DNA of 64,000 nt from Chitinophagales bacterium (GTDB lineage: Bacteria; Bacteroidota; Bacteroidia; Chitinophagales; JADIYW01). The notes beneath the pieces were generated by a model that saw only the letters and a program-made list of their open reading frames with translations, ran no database searches and was not told where the DNA came from. How positions within the stretch are numbered: position 1 is the first letter of the stretch; each line of letters opens with the position of its first letter. Location: positions 77,836 through 141,835 of the forward strand of contig JAMLHI010000002.1 in the NCBI GenBank assembly GCA_023957235.1, given 5' to 3'. A program made the position numbers and the translations under genes. This document shows positions 47,465 through 56,683 of the stretch, one piece after another.

Positions 47465-49459
47465 TTATTTTTTAGGCCCTGGTGCAGTATCTCCAGTTCC
47501 ATAAGCCAAAGGAACATTGCTATTAGCAGGAGAAACTCTCACATAACCTTGCATCTCTTGATGTAAAGCACTACAGAAATCTGTACAATAGAAAGGAATA
47601 ATTCCTACTCTATTAGGCACCCATTTCAAAGTTTTAGTTTCTCCAGGTAAAATAAGCAGCTCAGCATTATTATTTCCTTTCACAGAAAATCCGTGAGGCA
47701 AATCCCAGTCTTGTTCCAAATTGGTAATATGGAAATATACTTCATCACCGATTTTGATTCCCTCAATATTATCAGGAGTAATATGAGTTCTTACTAATGT
47801 CATATAAACATGGACTTTATTACCTTCTCTGACAATTTTAGTTTTGTCTTCACCTTTAGCTACATATTTATGGTTGTTTTTATTGATGTCATAAATACGT
47901 TTTTGTTTGTCTTTGATTAGACTAGCAGGAATAATCTGTGCATAGTGTGGTTCTCCGATAGTAGGAAAGTCCAACAACAATTGCATCTTCTCTCCACTAA
48001 TATCAAATAATTGAGCACTTTGAGTCAATTCAGGACCAGTAGGTAAATAACGGTCTTTAGTAATTTTATTCCAAGCTACTAAGTATTTACCAAATGGTTT
48101 TTTAGTATCACCTCCTGCAACAGTTAAGTGACCAGTGGAATAATAAGTAGGCTGTCTATCAATTACTTGCAAAGACTTAACATTCCATTTTACTACTTCT
48201 GAAGACACAAAGAAAGATGTATAAGCATTTCCATTGTTATCAAATTCAGTATGTAAAGGGCCTAAACCTGGTTTTTGAACTTCACCATGTAAAGCCGCCT
48301 CATAGTTAATCACTGGAATTCCATCAAAGTCACCATCAAACTTCTTGTCTTGTATCGCTTTTTGAATTTTAGAAAATGAAAATACTGGAATCAAGGATGC
48401 CAATTTTCCACTACCTATGATATATTCTCCTGTAGGGTCAACATCAGTACCGTGAGGAGATTTTGGACATGGAATATAATAACATACACCTTCCAAATCA
48501 AGAATATCTAATACAGTAACTTCATTGATAGTTGTTGAAGTTGCAGTATGTGTATTTTCATCCATCACGTTATGCACGTAATTGGTTTTGACTTTCTTGC
48601 CCTTTCCAGCTTTTATATATTCCTCAGCTTTTTTCCAATTAACAGCTAAAATAAAATCTTTATCTCTTTGCGATGCATTCACCTCTAGTAAAGTGTGTGC
48701 TTTCTCAGTATTATAGGAAGAGAAGAAGAACCATCCACTACTTGGACCTTTACCAGTATGGCTCAAATCATAATTAACTGCCGGAGTTTTCAACTGAAAC
48801 TCAATATTCATTCTGCCTGTTTCAGGATTCACTTTGATGAAAGTGATTGCTCCATTAAATTTCTCAGCATAAGAATGAATAGGAATATCTCCATCTGCAT
48901 CATCAAAAGGAACACTAAAACGAGTGCCTGCTACAACATACTCCGTATTTTCAGTGATAAACGGAGATGAATGGTTACCTGCTGAATTAGGAATCTCAAT
49001 AATCTCAGAAGTAGTAAATGTTGTCAAATCCAATCTAGCAACTCTAGGCGTATTATTCTCATTAGCAAACAACCATCTTCCATCTGATTCTCCATTGGTC
49101 TGTGAAACTGCCAAGTGATGTTGGTCTCCCCACGGAACAAAACCAAAAGAAGTATTTAACATCGGTTTACTTTCTTCACTAAAACCATATCCGGTTTCTG
49201 GATCGACAGAAAATACAGGTAAAACTTTAAATAACCTTCCAGAAGGAATACCATATACAGAAACCTGTCCACTAAATCCTCCTGATGTAAAGGAGTAAAA
49301 TTCGTCATGCTCACCTGGAGCAACATACACTTTTTGAGCAGCATCTCCAGACACTGCTGAGCCAGCGGTCTTGGGTTTGCAACTGTTCAGCCCTATCAAT
49401 GTTGATAACGAGAAAATCCCAATGGCTGCAATTCTTAACTTTGAATGAATTTTAGTCAT
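47465..49459 (-). CDS. nosZ: Nitrous oxide reductase, clade II (Sec/lipoprotein type)
   Basis: 664 residues; reduces N2O to N2 in the periplasm. The CuA ligands are at the C-terminus: Cys625, Cys629, His633, Met636 (CTDFCSALHQEM). The CuZ histidines sit in a seven-bladed propeller (DQHHLAVS; NHSSPF; LSHTGKGPSS; SPHGTDVDP; GPLHTEFD). The N-terminus is a lipoprotein-like signal (STLIGLNSC), not a twin-arginine one, which places it in clade II. The last residues (NVPLAYGTGDTAPGPKK) form a short tail. It heads the nos operon, with a putative FNR-like promoter at 49553-49596. Confidence 0.93.
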   Translation of the reverse strand: MTKIHSKLRIAAIGIFSLSTLIGLNSCKPKTAGSAVSGDAAQKVYVAPGEHDEFYSFTSGGFSGQVSVYGIPSGRLFKVLPVFSVDPETGYGFSEESKPMLNTSFGFVPWGDQHHLAVSQTNGESDGRWLFANENNTPRVARLDLTTFTTSEIIEIPNSAGNHSSPFITENTEYVVAGTRFSVPFDDADGDIPIHSYAEKFNGAITFIKVNPETGRMNIEFQLKTPAVNYDLSHTGKGPSSGWFFFSSYNTEKAHTLLEVNASQRDKDFILAVNWKKAEEYIKAGKGKKVKTNYVHNVMDENTHTATSTTINEVTVLDILDLEGVCYYIPCPKSPHGTDVDPTGEYIIGSGKLASLIPVFSFSKIQKAIQDKKFDGDFDGIPVINYEAALHGEVQKPGLGPLHTEFDNNGNAYTSFFVSSEVVKWNVKSLQVIDRQPTYYSTGHLTVAGGDTKKPFGKYLVAWNKITKDRYLPTGPELTQSAQLFDISGEKMQLLLDFPTIGEPHYAQIIPASLIKDKQKRIYDINKNNHKYVAKGEDKTKIVREGNKVHVYMTLVRTHITPDNIEGIKIGDEVYFHITNLEQDWDLPHGFSVKGNNNAELLILPGETKTLKWVPNRVGIIPFYCTDFCSALHQEMQGYVRVSPANSNVPLAYGTGDTAPGPKK

Positions 49460-49552
49460 AAAAAATGGTTTAGTTGGTTATGAATCAATTTAATTAATTA
49501 TTTATTAGAAAAATCAATCTGTAGTTCAAATACTAGATTTACTTTTCTTAGG

Positions 49553-49596
49553 CAAAATTAAGCACTATCAATTTCTCATACTGTGACTAAAATCAA
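49553..49596 (-). promoter_or_regulatory. Putative nosZ promoter with CRP/FNR-like site
   Basis: On the minus strand TAATTTTG (49553-49560) matches TAnnTTTG. Farther upstream TTGAT-TTTA-GTCAC (49583-49596) resembles the FNR box TTGAT-N4-ATCAA, with a good first half and a weaker second. Its centre lies about 43 bp from the expected transcript start, near the -41.5 typical of FNR-class activation. Confidence 0.35.
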
Positions 49597-49878
49597 CATC
49601 AGGAAATTTATAAATATTTATTTTTTCATTCTTACAAACATAATAAATAATTTTATTTGACAATAGAATATAGATATATAATATTCATAAATTCAAAACT
49701 TCTAATTAATACAAGGGTTTTATCACATTATTATGGTTCTTCCATTTAAAAAAACGTTTTTATTAAATAGCCATACATTTTTATATATGTGACATAACTC
49801 TCATTTTCTCTTATTCAAAACTCATCACATCAGATAAGCAATTCAGCACTAAAAATGATAAAAGATAAGAATGATTAA

Positions 49879-49886
49879 TACCTTTG
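49879..49886 (+). promoter_or_regulatory. Promoter -7 element of the urea-transporter gene
   Basis: TACCTTTG matches TAnnTTTG, with the start codon 15 bp downstream, so the leader is very short. Confidence 0.6.
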
Positions 49887-49901
49887 CACGAGATAAAAAG
49901 T

Positions 49902-50738
49902 ATGCGTATTTTCTTTAAAATTATTTTGAGAAGTATTGGTCAAATCATGCTTCAAGCAAATGCAATTACAGGCATGTTATTTTTGGCAGGTATTTTTTGG
50001 GGTTCGGTAAACATGGGGATTGCCACTCTCCTTTCAGTCTGTATAGCCACCTTCACCGCAAAACTCTTTAAATGGAATGAAGATGAAATTCAACAAGGAC
50101 TTTATGGTTTTAGCCCTGCATTGGTTGGGGTTGCCTTAGTCTTATTTTTTAAAGTTACTTGGATATTGTGGTTGACTATTATTATCGGAGCTTTCCTATC
50201 GGCCTTTATACAACACATATTTTTAATCAAAAAAATTCCAGTTTACACACTACCTTTTATCCTTGTGACATGGTGGATACTATATCTCAGTAAATACACA
50301 CTTCTTCTAGAACCAGTATCATCTGACACTTTGGTCAGCTCCACTCATTTTGGATATGCGACTATCAGGGGATATGGCCAAGTTATTTTTCAAGCAAGTA
50401 TCATTTCGGGTGTATTGTTTTTCATTGGCGTATGTATTCATTCACCTTTATCTGCTCTTTATGGTTTGGCAGGAGCTTTATTGACTGTTTTTTTTGCATC
50501 CTACATAGGTAGCCCAAAAGATGATATTGACATGGGTTTATACAGTTATAATGCTGTATTATGCGCTATTGCATTGACTGGGAATAAAATATCTGACGGT
50601 CTAATCATACTTATCACAGTATTACTTTCTGTCTTACTTGTACATTGGATGACAATCTATCAAATACCTGTACTTACTTTTCCATTTGTTGTTGCGACAT
50701 GGCTTGGACTTATCTTAAAGAAAATCTTTAATAAATAG
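49902..50738 (+). CDS. Urea transporter-family channel
   Basis: 278 residues from the ATG at 49902 (the earlier TTG lies within the promoter). The protein shows the internal duplication of the UT family: two halves each with a LxxANxxxGxLFxxG-type start (LQANAITGMLFLAG; FQASIISGVLFFIG) and a Gly-Leu-Tyr motif (QQGLYGFSPALVG; DMGLYSYNAVLC). About ten membrane helices. No urease gene is in the window, so urea could be a nitrogen source used elsewhere or another small amide could be carried. Confidence 0.85.
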   Translation: MRIFFKIILRSIGQIMLQANAITGMLFLAGIFWGSVNMGIATLLSVCIATFTAKLFKWNEDEIQQGLYGFSPALVGVALVLFFKVTWILWLTIIIGAFLSAFIQHIFLIKKIPVYTLPFILVTWWILYLSKYTLLLEPVSSDTLVSSTHFGYATIRGYGQVIFQASIISGVLFFIGVCIHSPLSALYGLAGALLTVFFASYIGSPKDDIDMGLYSYNAVLCAIALTGNKISDGLIILITVLLSVLLVHWMTIYQIPVLTFPFVVATWLGLILKKIFNK

Positions 50739-50769
50739 AAATAAATTATTAATACACACTATTTTATCT

Positions 50770-51153
50770 ATGGAAAAAAAAGATATTACAGACAGAGAAG
50801 ACATTATTCTTTTAGTAGATACCTTCTATGAGAAAGTAAAAAACAATGCTATTCTTGGCTATATCTTTGATGATATTGCTAAAATCAACTGGGAGACTCA
50901 TTTAGAAAAGATGTATTCCTTTTGGAGTAGTATGCTAATAGGCGAACATAGCTATACAGGTAATCCGATGAAGGTGCATATAGACTTAGGGAAAATAGCC
51001 CCTATGGGAGAAATTGAATTCATGGAATGGCTAGTCGTTTTCCATACAACAATAGATGAACTATTTGAAGGAAAAACAACCGAGTTTGCCAAAGAAAGAG
51101 CTGAAAATATTTCACGTATTATGCAATACAAAATCGAGCAATCGCTCACATAG
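50770..51153 (+). CDS. Truncated haemoglobin, group III
   Basis: 127-residue 2-on-2 globin. It shows LVDTFYEKVKNNAILGYIFD at the A-B helices, HLEKMYSFWSSMLIGE, then TGNPMKVHIDLG with the likely proximal His (about residue 77), and FMEWLVVFHTTIDELF. Group III globins are typically linked to NO or O2 chemistry. It follows the urea transporter by 31 bp and precedes the PLP protein, and lies near the nos cluster, fitting nitrogen-oxide metabolism. Confidence 0.82.
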   Translation: MEKKDITDREDIILLVDTFYEKVKNNAILGYIFDDIAKINWETHLEKMYSFWSSMLIGEHSYTGNPMKVHIDLGKIAPMGEIEFMEWLVVFHTTIDELFEGKTTEFAKERAENISRIMQYKIEQSLT

Positions 51154-51243
51154 CTCTTCGTTCATTTTTGTTTCACAAGAGAACAGAAAACAAATATTTA
51201 TTACTTCATTGAACAAACAGCGCTATACAATTATTACTTACTT

Positions 51244-51972
51244 ATGGACGATATTATTATTCATATAGCTGAGATTAAAAAACGCATCCAACAAGCTTGC
51301 TTAAAATCCAATAGAGACCCACAAGATATACAACTCTTATTAGCCACTAAGACAGTTACTCCTGACCGTATCAAAATCGCTTTAGAATCTGGAGAAGTTT
51401 TGATTGCTGAGAACAAAGTTCAAGAACTAAAAGAAAAATTTGAAGCTTTGAAAAACGTTCCTCACACTAATCATTTCATCGGTCATCTACAAACCAACAA
51501 AATCAAAGATATACTCAAATGTGATGTCACCTGCATACAATCTGTTGATAGAATTGAACTAGCAGAAAAACTACATCAGCGATTGAGTGCAGAAAACAAA
51601 ACAATAGAGATACTTATCCAAGTCAATACGTCCTTTGAAGAAAGCAAATTTGGAGTAAGTCCAGAAAATACTATTGAATTAGTCAAGCAAATAGCTCGAT
51701 TAGATACTATAAAAATAAAAGGGCTGATGACAATTGGCCTGTTTAGTGCTGAAAATGAAAAAGTTAGAAAATGCTTTCAACTACTTCAATCACTACGCCA
51801 ACAAATCATTGCATTACAGCTACCAAATGTAGAAATGAAAGAGCTATCTATGGGCATGAGCAACGACTTAGAGATTGCCATTGAAGAAGGCGCTACTATC
51901 ATACGTGTAGGTACTGCTATTTTTGGACAAAGAATATATCCCGATAGTTATTATTGGAATGAAAACACATAA
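51244..51972 (+). CDS. YggS/PROSC-family pyridoxal-phosphate-binding protein
   Basis: 242-residue PLP homeostasis protein (TIM-barrel). [14 protein letters not shown] carries the PLP lysine (about residue 35). Then [44 protein letters not shown] and [28 protein letters not shown] complete the family pattern. It binds PLP and affects amino-acid metabolism. It starts 90 bp after the truncated globin. Confidence 0.9.
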   Translation: MDDIIIHIAEIKKRIQQACLKSNRDPQDIQLLLATKTVTPDRIKIALESGEVLIAENKVQELKEKFEALKNVPHTNHFIGHLQTNKIKDILKCDVTCIQSVDRIELAEKLHQRLSAENKTIEILIQVNTSFEESKFGVSPENTIELVKQIARLDTIKIKGLMTIGLFSAENEKVRKCFQLLQSLRQQIIALQLPNVEMKELSMGMSNDLEIAIEEGATIIRVGTAIFGQRIYPDSYYWNENT

Positions 51973-52328
51973 CCTGCAATTCATCAATCTCTTACAACAA
52001 AAAAGTAGATTGATTGATGACAACCCATTACAATAGACCCATTTTAAGAGTCCACTGAAACCTAGTCATTGGGTGAATAAATATCCTGCGATGACGAAGG
52101 CACAGAATTGTAATGAAGATGAGAAAAGAAGAAATTTATAATTTTATTATCTTTATTAATAGATATAAAATAAAATAAATTTATTTAACTTACGTTGATT
52201 AAAAACCTCCCCGACTTATGAAAAAGAATTCTGTTTTTATCATTTGCTCTTATATTTAGAAGAGGAGTTTCTAGGTGAATATTAAAACAGATGAATTAGA
52301 ATATGAACTAAAAATTAAACCCGTAGTT
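51973..52328. other. Intergenic region
   Basis: 356 bp with no gene. It holds an imperfect inverted repeat (CATCAATCT at 51982-51990 with AGATTGAT at 52007-52014). There is no T-tract, so terminator function is uncertain. Confidence 0.4.
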
Positions 52329-52970
52329 ATGAAAAAGTCAATCGCAAAAAAAATAATTTTAATGTTATCCCTAATGTTCGGATTAACATTTATCGTCCAG
52401 TCACAAGAAGTAGCAAAAGACGAATCTATTTCAATATTCAACGAAGTACCAGATGATGGATTTGTGTATGAATACTTCGTCAATTTTCAAGGAAGCAAAT
52501 ACAATTTTTATGTTTCCAACATCTTATTGGATATGGACGATTTTACTACTTTCCATTATAGGATGGATAATTATGACCAAACCGAAGGCGATATAAATAT
52601 ATCGAAGGATGCAACTGCCAGTGCTACTGATTTGTACAACTATTTCAGTGGTGGAGAAGTCACTTTGGATAACCAAACAAGCGTATGGCTCAGTCGAAAA
52701 ATATTCGAAGAAATAAAGGACAAAGGTAAAGTAGTCATTAGTACAGACAAATCATCACCCAAGACTTTCAAAGTGATTAAAGCGAAAAATGATGCTGACA
52801 AATATTATAAAGTACTTGTAGATGGAGAATACGAATATATCCCATGTATCCAGATAGCAACTGAGGACGGAAGCCAAGAAATATGGATTACGGACAATCC
52901 TAATAATCCATTGATTTTGAAGATGTTTATCGGTTTTAGTATAGAGCTGTTTTTTGTTAACACCTTCTAG
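52329..52970 (+). CDS. Exported protein of unknown function
   Basis: 213 residues from the ATG at 52329, chosen because a signal peptide begins there (MLSLMFGLTFIVQSQ end). The mature protein shows mixed alpha/beta composition and many Asp/Lys residues (YNFYVSNILLDMDDFTTFHY; ATEDGSQEIWITDNPNNPLI), with no recognisable family. It is the first of a run of short secreted, membrane and WG-repeat genes. Function not known. Confidence 0.6.
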   Translation: MKKSIAKKIILMLSLMFGLTFIVQSQEVAKDESISIFNEVPDDGFVYEYFVNFQGSKYNFYVSNILLDMDDFTTFHYRMDNYDQTEGDINISKDATASATDLYNYFSGGEVTLDNQTSVWLSRKIFEEIKDKGKVVISTDKSSPKTFKVIKAKNDADKYYKVLVDGEYEYIPCIQIATEDGSQEIWITDNPNNPLILKMFIGFSIELFFVNTF

Positions 52971-53086
52971 CAGTATTAAACAAATATACTATGGATGAAT
53001 ACTACTGGTGAGAAAAAAGGTTTCTATGTTAGACTACCATATTATACTCACCATAAAAGCACAAAGAACTTGCAAACATAATTTTT

Positions 53087-53995
53087 ATGAAATCAATCTC
53101 AAAGTTATCAGCTGTCTTAGTCTTTATAATACTGCTGCCAATTAGTGCAAAAGCCAATATGGCATCACCACAATTTGAACTATTAAGTGGTGTATCCACC
53201 ATAAGTAGTAGTCAAATTGATATTTTGCACGAAGATTTGAAGATCACTCTTGATTCATTTTTTAATAATGTATTTTTCAACGTACATTATAGAATAAAGG
53301 CTAGCAAGACTGGCAAGCAAATTCCACTACTTTTTATAGCAGAAAGTTATAAATCAAATTTTACAGTAGAGGTGGATGGGAAACCTGTTGAAGTGCTCAG
53401 AATACCAGAGACTTTTTATGAATCCGAACGATGGATGGATTATAATCTTCCAAAAATTGAAGTAAAACCTGATGAAATATACGTTGACTGGCCAGAATTC
53501 CAAAAGGTATATGAAAAAAAAGATGTTCAATACTTTGAAGTAGATTTGACTCAGGGAGAGCATTCTATCGTAATTCGCTACGAAGCGAGTGCTATAAGCG
53601 AAGAGTTTTATGGAGAGTATGACATAGTTACTACCGAAACCTCCATCAAGTATCTACTTTCTCCTGCCAAGCTTTGGAAGTCTTTTGGAGGCTTAAATCT
53701 AACCATAGACGGCACTGATTTTTTTAAAGAAAATACAGCCGCATCTATTTATTCAGATTTTGGAATTCTATCTGCAAAAGAGCCAGTAAAACATTGGAAA
53801 TTTGATTCTATTCCTCAGGAATATTTCTACATTAGTTATCAACCTAAATCTAGGTCATATAATTTTAAATATTTCATGGCTTACTATAAACCTGCTATTA
53901 TTATTTATGGAACAGGCTTTATACTGCTGCTGATTATTGCTTATGTGATATATAGGTATAAAAGAAATAAAAATCTCAACGATAAAAAACCATAA
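53087..53995 (+). CDS. Exported, C-terminally membrane-anchored protein of unknown function
   Basis: 302 residues. A signal peptide (LVFIILLPISAKA) is followed by a roughly 230-residue beta-rich ectodomain (ITLDSFFNNVFFNVHYRI; FTVEVDGKPVEVLRIPET; VDLTQGEHSIVIRYEA). Near the C-terminus a single helix (PAIIIYGTGFILLLIIAYVI) and a basic tail follow, a type I topology. The beta-rich part, with its receptor-like 'HSIVIRYEA' pattern, suggests an adhesion or sensor role, but no family was recognised. Confidence 0.6.
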   Translation: MKSISKLSAVLVFIILLPISAKANMASPQFELLSGVSTISSSQIDILHEDLKITLDSFFNNVFFNVHYRIKASKTGKQIPLLFIAESYKSNFTVEVDGKPVEVLRIPETFYESERWMDYNLPKIEVKPDEIYVDWPEFQKVYEKKDVQYFEVDLTQGEHSIVIRYEASAISEEFYGEYDIVTTETSIKYLLSPAKLWKSFGGLNLTIDGTDFFKENTAASIYSDFGILSAKEPVKHWKFDSIPQEYFYISYQPKSRSYNFKYFMAYYKPAIIIYGTGFILLLIIAYVIYRYKRNKNLNDKKP

Positions 53996-54049
53996 TAAAA
54001 AAAACGAATTACAGGCTTTAGTCCTATTCCAATTTGAAAAATCAACACT

Positions 54050-54307
54050 ATGAATGATCAACAAAATCTATCAGACGAAGAATCACCTTTGCAACCGGAA
54101 ATAAAAAAAGAAAAACCAAAAGACATCTATGATAAAAAGTGGATGCAAGTATTGCTTATTTTGGGAGCTATCTTTTTACCGATACTCACCATTTATTGTA
54201 TCATAGATAAGGATTACAACGGAATAGTGAAAATGTTAATTATGATTTCAATAGCTACACCGGGTTGGAAGAGGATGATTGAGAAATATAAAAGTCGAAA
54301 ATCCTAA
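54050..54307 (+). CDS. Small membrane protein of unknown function
   Basis: 85 residues. A charged N-terminal half (EESPLQPEIKKEKPKDIYDK) precedes two hydrophobic segments (VLLILGAIFLPILTIYCII; IVKMLIMISIATPGW). Starts 54 bp after the membrane-anchored gene and ends 27 bp before a lipoprotein. Probably in the same transcription unit. No family recognised. Confidence 0.5.
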   Translation: MNDQQNLSDEESPLQPEIKKEKPKDIYDKKWMQVLLILGAIFLPILTIYCIIDKDYNGIVKMLIMISIATPGWKRMIEKYKSRKS

Positions 54308-54334
54308 TGATTTTTTTTTAAAAACTTAAATAAT

Positions 54335-54943
54335 ATGAAAAGAAAAATACAAAACTTAAGAAGAGCATTGACTTTGCTTTTTGCAGGTGCTGTAACCATG
54401 ATATTATATTCATGCAATACAGGCAATCAGTCAGAACAAATAGTTAAAAACGATTTATTTAGTTTTTCAATCCCTAAAGGATGGGAAGCAGTAGCTTATG
54501 ATACTAGTCAATATGATGCCGGTGATCAGATTTATGAAACAAAGCAGAAATCCACGTACTTTAAGGTTTATGTTTTAAAAAATGAAGGAGATGTAAAAGA
54601 TTTTGAAGAACTCATTAATGACGTTTATAGATATATGGAGCAGGTATTGTGGCCTTATACTGGTCCGGGAAAAGAGGTTCAATTCCTGACACAAGCAGAA
54701 GACGGCTGGGGCGTAACCATTCCCTACGAGTTTAAAGGTAAGAAAGCGGGTAAACTTGCCTTTATAGAAGATATTTCTTTAGAAGGTGAAGAACCTAGTT
54801 ATTTATTGGGTTCTTATATAACATACGAGTGCGGCAATAGTATTGTGATTATTTATGATGAAGAATATAGCAAAAAGAACGAAGCTAAGAAAAACAAAGC
54901 AGTTGCTTCCATCCTTGACAGCTTTCAGCCTAATTGTAAATAA
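54335..54943 (+). CDS. Lipoprotein of unknown function
   Basis: 202 residues. The N-terminus has a lipoprotein signal (MILYSCNTGNQSEQI, lipid Cys at about residue 27). The mature part opens like a beta-sandwich (FSFSIPKGWEAVAYDTSQYD) of the type seen in PsbP-like or similar lipoproteins, with a C-terminal Lys-rich helix. No certain family. Co-directional with its neighbours. Confidence 0.55.
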   Translation: MKRKIQNLRRALTLLFAGAVTMILYSCNTGNQSEQIVKNDLFSFSIPKGWEAVAYDTSQYDAGDQIYETKQKSTYFKVYVLKNEGDVKDFEELINDVYRYMEQVLWPYTGPGKEVQFLTQAEDGWGVTIPYEFKGKKAGKLAFIEDISLEGEEPSYLLGSYITYECGNSIVIIYDEEYSKKNEAKKNKAVASILDSFQPNCK

Positions 54944-54950
54944 CTACCGT

Positions 54951-55016
54951 ATGAAAAAGTCATTCAATTTATTTTTGTTAATATTGATATCCAAATTTGT
55001 GACACTCGAAAATTGA
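54951..55016 (+). CDS. Micro-ORF resembling an orphan signal peptide
   Basis: ATG at 54951 encodes 21 residues, MKKSFNLFLLILISKFVTLEN, ending at TGA 55014-55016. It has the charge and hydrophobic core of a signal peptide without a mature protein. It is either a remnant of a gene lost between the lipoprotein and WG-repeat genes or a chance ORF; translation is unproven. Confidence 0.25.
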   Translation: MKKSFNLFLLILISKFVTLEN

Positions 55017-55063
55017 ATAGCTTTTGGTTTTATGTTATAAGTGTATCGTTTAATAATATTTTT

Positions 55064-56665
55064 ATGCGTCAAAAAATTGTCATTATTATTTGTGCTTTTT
55101 TAGGATTTACATCTTCACTAAATGCTCAAAATGTAGAAAAATTTCATAATAGTAAAGGTAATTATGGATTAAAATACGTCAATGGCAAAGAGTTCGTCAA
55201 ACCTAAATATTATTTTATCTCTAATTTTGTCGATGGTATAGCCAAAGCAAGACTTGACGGCAAATGGAGTTTGATTGATACACTCGGTCAAGTGATAGTC
55301 CCTTTTATATATGACGATTTACAAACCAATACCGAAATGTATTTAGGTAGAGCAAATATTTTCAAAGTAAAACTAAATGGGAAATATGGATTTATCAATA
55401 ATAAAGGCGAAATAATTATTCCTATTGTTTATGAATATGCTTCTCATTTTAATTTGAAAGGAACCGTAGTAGTCGGTATGTTTACTTTTGAAAACTCAAA
55501 TTATAAAGGACAGTATTGGTTGATAGATAGGCAATCAAAACAAGTAAGTCCGCAGAAATATGATAAGATTGGTGAGTATTACGATGTAAATGACAATGTT
55601 CAAATTACTTTGAACAATAAAGTTGGGCTAATAAATAACACTGGCAAAGAAATTTTTCCACCTCAATTTGATAAAATTGGAAATTTCAATGAATATGGTA
55701 TCGCACCGACTGAGTTAAATGGTAATATTGGGTATATTGATAAAGATGGCCACGAAATTTCCCCTCCAAAATATAATCTTGTCTTAGATTTTAATGCTGA
55801 TGAGTTGGCAGAAGCTATTTTTATAGAGAGTAATGGCAAAAATAAATATGGACTTATCAACAGACATGGCAAAGAAATGATTCCATGCTTATATGATTCA
55901 ATTATTTATTCAACCGCATCATATATCGAAGTTTTTAAAAATGGCAAGTCAGGGATTATTGATTTGCAAAATAAAGAGATGATTCCTATAAAACATTTTA
56001 TGATACGATATGATAGTACGGGAATAATTTTAGCTCAATATGAAAATAGAAAATGGGGTCTTTATGATAGTAAAGGTAAAAATATTGTCCCTTTTAATTT
56101 TAGCGACACTACTTATCAAGCGCTATCTCAAAAGGACAATTCAGGTAGAAATGTCTTAGACTATGCACTTTTAGCTGGATCAGATGTAGGTAAAGCAATA
56201 TCTGATTGGGTATATGCAATTAAACAAGAAGAAGAAAGAAAAAGAGAGGAAGAGAGAATACGGGAAGAAGAAAGATTAGCAAGACAAGCAGAATATGAAC
56301 GAATACAGAGAGAGAATGCTATTATAAATGCTCGAAGGGAACTAGGCCAATCCATCCGTTTAAGTTTTGATTACTCATGTAAGAAAAACAGCACCCCTTA
56401 TCCATTAGACGATGAAATTGATTTAAAACTTTCTAGAGATGAAATTTGTCTTTATCTGCCTCAAGTTACTAAATGTATGATGGTGGACGAAAGTCATGAA
56501 GTTCGTAAAGGTGGGGAATTGTTGCATGTCTATAAATTATTTCCCAATAAATACAACTTTGAATTAGTCATTATTTATTTGAATAGTAGTTTTGAAGCAA
56601 GAGGTGTAGAACTCATACATGCTGATTCGTATTATTCACTTGCCTTATGTCAAAGTGCTTATTAA
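55064..56665 (+). CDS. Large WG-repeat protein with coiled coil and C-terminal domain
   Basis: 533 residues from the ATG at 55064 (signal peptide MRQKIVIIICAFLGFTSSLNAQ). About nine to ten divergent WG-type repeats follow, each with a GxINNxG or GLINRxG turn (YGFINNKGEIIIPIVYEYA; GYIDKDGHEISPPKY). Around residues 385-425 is a charged coiled coil (EERKREEERIREEERL). The last 100 residues are a different domain with three Cys. WG repeats are usually surface or protein-binding modules; exact function unknown. Followed by two smaller paralogues. Confidence 0.75.
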   Translation: MRQKIVIIICAFLGFTSSLNAQNVEKFHNSKGNYGLKYVNGKEFVKPKYYFISNFVDGIAKARLDGKWSLIDTLGQVIVPFIYDDLQTNTEMYLGRANIFKVKLNGKYGFINNKGEIIIPIVYEYASHFNLKGTVVVGMFTFENSNYKGQYWLIDRQSKQVSPQKYDKIGEYYDVNDNVQITLNNKVGLINNTGKEIFPPQFDKIGNFNEYGIAPTELNGNIGYIDKDGHEISPPKYNLVLDFNADELAEAIFIESNGKNKYGLINRHGKEMIPCLYDSIIYSTASYIEVFKNGKSGIIDLQNKEMIPIKHFMIRYDSTGIILAQYENRKWGLYDSKGKNIVPFNFSDTTYQALSQKDNSGRNVLDYALLAGSDVGKAISDWVYAIKQEEERKREEERIREEERLARQAEYERIQRENAIINARRELGQSIRLSFDYSCKKNSTPYPLDDEIDLKLSRDEICLYLPQVTKCMMVDESHEVRKGGELLHVYKLFPNKYNFELVIIYLNSSFEARGVELIHADSYYSLALCQSAY

Positions 56666-56683
56666 GTATCAAAATTAACTACC

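Larger units (their letters stand above)
49460..49901. other. Divergent intergenic region between nosZ and the urea transporter
   Basis: 442 bp, AT-rich. It holds the putative FNR-like nosZ promoter (49553-49596) and a clear -7 element for the rightward gene (49879-49886). No gene or RNA was found. Confidence 0.55.

Noticed and set aside
51982..52014. Inverted repeat after the PLP-binding protein gene as a terminator
   Set aside because: Long loop and no T-tract; only weak support.
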